DNA of 64,000 nucleotides, from positions 16,265,019-16,329,018 of the forward strand of contig CM049306.1 of NCBI GenBank assembly GCA_026874595.1, written 5' to 3'. Position numbers and translations under genes: made by a program. Source of the DNA: Sipunculus nudus (taxonomy: Eukaryota; Annelida; Sipuncula; Golfingiida; Sipunculidae). The notes below the pieces were generated by a model. It saw nothing but the letters and a program-made list of their open reading frames with translations. It searched no databases and had not been told where the DNA came from. This document shows, piece by piece, positions 59,347 through 64,000 of the stretch (the first letter of the stretch is position 1; each line of letters opens with the position of its first letter).

Positions 59347-61167
59347 AAACTAGAATACGGGTAGTCGACAAGCGACTACTTGTATCCGCCTAAATCAGAG
59401 TGGAACGGGTGAAGTGTTGCATATTAGCATGGATGTCTGCAGCCAAATTGTGTATGTAGGTTGCGCTACCTACCAAAAAATCCAGAAAGCTCTATACACA
59501 TGCAAAACTTTGGCCCAATCGGTCAAACGGTTCCCAAGATATCAGCTTGGATATCTGCTGCGTAAACTAGAATGCAGGTGGCGCCACCTGTCATAAAATC
59601 AAGAGAGCTGTCGGGGATGTATAAACTTGCAAAATTTTAGGCAGATATGTCAAACCACTGCCGAGATATGAGTGATTTTATCCCATGGCAGACAAACAGA
59701 TGGGAGCTGTGCAAACATGGCTGCAGGTGGCGCCACCAGTTTTGCGTATGATAAAGAGCTATGTGGTATTTATACACATGCAAAATTTTGGCCCAATCGG
59801 TCAAACGGTTCCCTAGATATGAGCTTGGATGTCTGCAGCGTAAACTTGATTGTAGGTGGCGCCACCTGTCATAAAATCAGAAAAGCTATCCAGGATGTAT
59901 AAGCATGCCGAATTTCAGGTGAATTAGTCAAACCACTGCAGAGATATGAGTGATTTTAACATAAGGCAGACGAACAGATGGACACTGTGCAAACATGGTT
60001 GCAGGTGGTGCCACCATTTTCAGTGTATGTTATAAAGCACTCCAAGGGCTACATTTGTGCAAAAAAATTTTCCTGATCGGTCAAACGGTTCCTGAGATAT
60101 GAGCTTGGATGTCTGCAGCGTAAACGTGAATGTAGGTGGCGCCACCTGTCATAAAATCAGAAAAGCTATCCAGGATGTATACGCATGCCAAATTTCAGGT
60201 GAATTAGTCAAGTCACTGCAGAGATATGAGTGATTTTTACCCAAGGCAGACAAACAGATGGACACTGTGCAAACATGGTTGCAGGTAGCGCCACCATTTT
60301 TGGTGTGTGTTATAAAGCTCTCCAAGGGCTACATTTGTGCAAAAGAATTTTCCTGATCGGTCAAACGGTTCCTGAGATATGAGCTTTGATGTCTGCAGCG
60401 TAAACGTGAATGTAGGTGGCGCCACCTGTCATAAAATCAGAAAAGCTATCCATGATGTATACGCATGCCCAATTTCAGGTGAATTAGTCAAGTCACTGCA
60501 GAGATATGAGTGATTTTAACCCAAGGCAGACGAACAGATGGACACTGTGCAAACATGGTTGCAGGTGGCGCCACCATTTTTGGTGTATGTTATAAAGCTC
60601 TCCAAGGGCTACATTTGTGCAAAAGAATTTTCCTGATCGGTCAAACGGTTCCCGAGATATGAGCTTGGATGTCTGCAGCGTAAACGTGAATGTAGGTGGC
60701 GCCACCTGTCATAAAATCAGAAAAGCTATCCAGGATGTTTACGCATGCCCAATTTCAGGTGAATTAGTCAAGTCACTGCAGAGATATGAGTGATTTTAAC
60801 CCAAGGCAGACGAACAGATGGACACTGTGCAAACATGGTTGCAGGTGGCGCCACCATTTTTGGTGTATGTTATAAAGCTCTCCGAGGGCTACATTTGTGC
60901 AAAAAAATTTTCCTGATCAGTCAAATGGTTCCCGAGATATGTGGGTTTATGTGTGGAAACAGACGCACAAACGGACGCAGAGCGCAGAGGAAAGGTCAGA
61001 GGTCAAAACAAAATCGGGGCGCAGCAGTTCACATGTGACCCGAACATAATCCCGGGTTTCGGAAAATTCCGCCCATCGGTTACGGAGGAGTTCTCCGGAC
61101 ACCTACGCGGCGGCGGCGTCCAGCTGAAAACATAGTATCCGCAAAACTCTGTTTTGGGGGATACAAT
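59347..61167 (+). mobile_element. TATCCGCC element with 280-bp tandem core
   Basis: Left end ACTAGAATACGGGTAGTCGA with an AGTCG-ACAAG-CGACT hairpin and TGTATCCGCC. Right end ATAGTATCCGCAAAACTCTG then TTTTGGGGGATACAAT. The core has five 280-bp units, anchored by GCTGCAGGTGG or GTTGCAGGTGG at about 59719, 59998, 60278, 60558 and 60838; each unit has two 140-bp halves, both with GGTGGCGCCACC. The last part holds a CGG run (four units, 61106-61118 region). No ORF of its own. Confidence 0.85.
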
Positions 61168-61508
61168 GAATTGGTATCACAAAATTATCATTCCTTGTAT
61201 AATTCACTTCCACTGAGCATGTCTACTCATGCTCATTTGCAGCTAGTGCATTTATCCAAAAGTATGTCTCTGAAGGTCCATGTTTGAGTATACTTGTCAT
61301 TGCTTTGAAAAGGAATAAGGAAAGAAGACTTAACAAAAATATACCTTACTCAGGAGAAATCCTTCTTCACAATATTATATCTTAGATATCTACAGATAAT
61401 GTCACCCTTCACATTACTAAAGTATTTGATATTTATTCCATACTGTTTGGTATAGGACAGAGCATTCCAGACAGAGATAGCAAAGTTGAAAATGACATAA
61501 AATTCCAA

Positions 61509-63076
61509 CTAGGGACCCATGGGTCTCGACGCTCAGCTGAATTTGTATATAAGGATATTTTTAAGAAATTTTTTTTCGGAGTGACAGTCCTGTAACCTTA
61601 ACAAATGACCAAGTGACATAAAAATCTTAAAACTTATTATCCTTGAACTTGCAGCCTTTAGATTAGTGTAACAATCTTTTAAAAAGTGACCTTGACCTCT
61701 GACCAGGTAACCTCAAAATCTACAGATTTCCTCACTTTCGGCAAGTAAGCCATGTGTGAAAGATGGAAAGTTTGGGATGAAAGTTGCATCCACAATCTTT
61801 TTAAAGATGTGGCTCCTGTGACCTTCAACTTTGATCTCTGGACTTTGAAAATCAAAATGAATTTACTTAAGCTGTTGGTCATTATTAAATCAAGTTTGAA
61901 GCATCTGTCTATCCAAAGCAGAATAATCATCCATAAACTAATTTGTGAATGGATGGGTCCTGTGATATTGATCTTCGACCCTATGGCCCCAAAATCAAAC
62001 AGAAGCTTCCCCAATTGGCAGGTTAGCAATATCTTGAAGATGGAAGGTTTGCAAAGAAAAGTTTGGCTTCAATTGCATATGCATTCTTTTTAAAGAAATG
62101 AGTCCTGTGACCTTGACCATTGACCATTGGACCCCGAAATCGACACGGATCCAAATTTAATGGTAAGCCTTATATAAGTTAAGTTTGAAACCAACATGTC
62201 AAACTAAACTGGAGTTATCATCTGGAAACTAATTTGTGAACAGATGGCCCCTGTTACCTTGACCTTTGACCTTGTGACCCCAAATTCATTTATGCTCTCC
62301 CCATACTGGCAAGTCAGCTAAATGCACAAAATGGAAGGTTTGGGATGAACAGCTTGGCTTTAGTGCAGCCATAATCTTTTTAAATAAGTGAGTCCTGTGA
62401 CCTTGCCTTTGACCTCGTGTCCCCAAAATCATATAGGTTCTTGCTTTAGTGGTGGGCCATATCGAAGTCAAGTTTGAAATCCATGTGACAATCCAACTTG
62501 GAGTTATCATTTAGAAACAATTTGTTTGGATGGACAAATGGACAGACAGACTGAAATACAGACAGACAGACAGACAGACAGGCAGGCAGGGTGATTACTA
62601 TAGGGCATCCACTTGTGATCAATAAACACACCAGGTTTTGGGACACTAGATGAGATCACAGCTGAGAAACTGCCATGATTGTTGTCATTTTTAGTAAAAA
62701 AAATAGAAAAACATTAGTTAAAATAACGAAAATACAGGTGGAGCCACCACTTTTCGGGAACTGACAAAACTAGTCATGGTCAATACTCAAGGCAAGATTC
62801 ATGACAATCCATGCATTAATTATCAAGATATTGAAGGTTTTGTATCAAATTTTTTATTCTCAGGGGTACTTTCAAGCCCCATAGCTCAGAGGATATAGGT
62901 CACAGTGACCTAATTTTAGGTTTCCAAGGAGATTTTTTATTGACCTCCTTGGACATTCACCTAGAAGTTTCTAGGACTAGCAGTTATGATTTGTGCCCTG
63001 CTCACGGACAGCCGGACGGCCGATGGACAAAGCACCATTCCTATACCTCAGTTGACTTACAGTCAGCTGAGCTAAA
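61509..63076 (+). mobile_element. CATGGG element, nuclear-receptor core
   Basis: Left palindrome at 61514-61525; right end TTGACTTACAGTCAGCTGAG at 63051-63070, then CTAAAA. About five 145-bp units, perfect DR1 at 62260-62272, a GACA run at 62540-62580, a GGTGGAGCCACC module and a perfect ERE. It lies between the two inverted TATCCGCC copies. Confidence 0.75.
62897..62911. promoter_or_regulatory. perfect vitellogenin-type ERE in repeat
   Basis: AGGTCACAGTGACCT, exact, in the 3' module of the element at 61509. Confidence 0.6.
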
Positions 63077-63204
63077 AAAATTTAAAAACATTGTCAATCC
63101 AAACCACTACAAATGCTAAACATTCTTATGATCCTGCTCCCATAAAGAAATCACATTTAAATTTGACCATAACATTTCTGAGAGATTCTTCATTATATAG
63201 TTTA

Positions 63205-63252
63205 ATTGTATCCGCCAAAACAGAGTTTTGCGGATACTATGTTTTCAGCTGG

Positions 63253-63289
<37 letters not shown>

Positions 63290-64000
63290 GTAGGTGTCCG
63301 GAGAACTCCTCCGTAACCGCTGGGCGGAATTTTCCGAAACCCGGGATTATGTTCGGGTCACATGTGAACTGCTGCGCCCCGATTTTGTTTTGACCTCTGA
63401 CCTTTCCTCTGCGCTCTGCGTCCGTTTGTGCGTCTGTTTCCACACATAAACCCACATATCTCGGGAACCGTTTGACTGATCAGGAAAATTTTTTTGCACA
63501 AATGTAGCCCTCAGAGAGCTTTATAACATACACCAAAAATGGTGGCGCCACCTGCAACCATGTTTGCACAGTGTCCATCTGTTCGTCTGCCTTGGGTTAA
63601 AATCACTCATATCTCTGCAGTGACTTGACTAATTCACCTGAAATTTGGCATGCGCAAACATCCTGGATAGCTTTTCTGATTTTATGACAGGTGGCGCCAC
63701 CTACATTCACGTTGACGCTGCAGACATCCAAGCTCATATCTCGGGAACCGTTTGACCGATCAGGAAAATTCTTTTGCACAAATGTAGCCCTTGGAGAGCT
63801 TTATAACATACACCAAAAATGGTGGCGCCACCTGCAACCATGTTTGCACAGTGTCCATCTGTTCGTCTGCCTTGGGTTAAAATCACTCATATCTCTGCAG
63901 TGACTTGACTAATTCACCTGAAATTTGGCATGCGTATACATCCTGGATAGCTTATCTGATTTTATGACAGGTGGCGCCACCTACATTCACGTTTACGCTG
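63205..64000 (-). mobile_element. TATCCGCC element, inverted copy, cut by window end
   Basis: Reverse complement of the right part of the 59347-61167 copy, starting ATTGTATCCGCCAAAACAGA. Palindromes at 63541, 63690, 63821 and 63970 line up with 60844, 60695, 60564 and 60415. The arm is nearly identical apart from a CGC repeat expanded to 12 units. Confidence 0.85.
63254..63289. repeat. (CGC)12 trinucleotide run
   Basis: Twelve CGC units inside the inverted TATCCGCC copy; the plus-strand copy has four CGG units at the same place. The 24-nt difference accounts for the offset between the arms. Confidence 0.95.

Larger units (their letters stand above)
58824..64000 (-). other. ERC intron continuing out of the window
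   Basis: No exon found in 5.2 kb. Unassigned: 58824-59346, 61168-61508 and 63079-63204. The rest is three elements (59347-61167, 61509-63076, 63205-64000). Confidence 0.65.

Noticed and set aside
63091-63393. 100-codon frame with a proline run
   Set aside because: The run is the (CGC)12 expansion inside a repeat; the frame has no domain and starts in unassigned intron.

Overview
This is animal nuclear DNA: AT-rich, intron-dominated and packed with repeats. A bivalve-like mollusc is my best guess. That rests on the style of the repeats (tandem-core non-autonomous elements, tRNA-headed SINEs, GACA/GGAC microsatellites) and on an invertebrate-type ERC gene. It is inference, because no sequence search was possible.

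One protein-coding gene runs through the window on the minus strand: an ELKS/CAST/ERC (Rab6-interacting, presynaptic active-zone coiled-coil scaffold) orthologue. I place 12 exons between 58823 and 2678, with consensus GT/AG borders and compatible phases at every junction. They total 1863 nt, or 621 codons, and read as one continuous coiled coil collinear with vertebrate ERC1/ERC2. The 5' exons lie beyond position 64000. A possible last exon with a stop lies at 1663-1719, but it lacks the IWA-type C terminus of short vertebrate ERC proteins. No second host gene was found.

Nearly everything else is intronic repeat. (1) A family here called CATGGG elements has at least 11 copies. All share a 5' end with the palindrome GACCCATGGGTC followed by GCTCAGCTGA and a 3' end TGACT-N3-AGTCAGCTGAGCTAAA, but they carry three different kinds of tandem core; all copies lie on the plus strand, antisense to ERC. 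(2) TATCCGCC elements have five copies, one inverted, with a 280-bp dimeric tandem core. (3) A third tandem family occupies about 7955-9392 and a fourth about 38160-39210. (4) Further elements are a hAT-type MITE with an 8-bp target duplication (3656-4557), a pogo-type non-autonomous element (26617-29641), a decayed Tigger/pogo transposon (50313-53065) inserted into a 63-bp minisatellite, and two tRNA-headed SINE-like sequences.

The most unusual features are in the repeats. The CATGGG 3' module carries exact vitellogenin-type oestrogen response elements (AGGTCACAGTGACCT, four perfect copies). One of its cores is an array of about 145-bp units with DR1 and ERR/FTZ-F1 type half-sites. A 12-bp palindrome, GGTGGCGCCACC, recurs exactly about 23 times across several otherwise different families. 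A 47-bp minisatellite beside exon 31177-31331 is made of copies of that exon's own 3' splice site, giving about 13 decoy acceptors.
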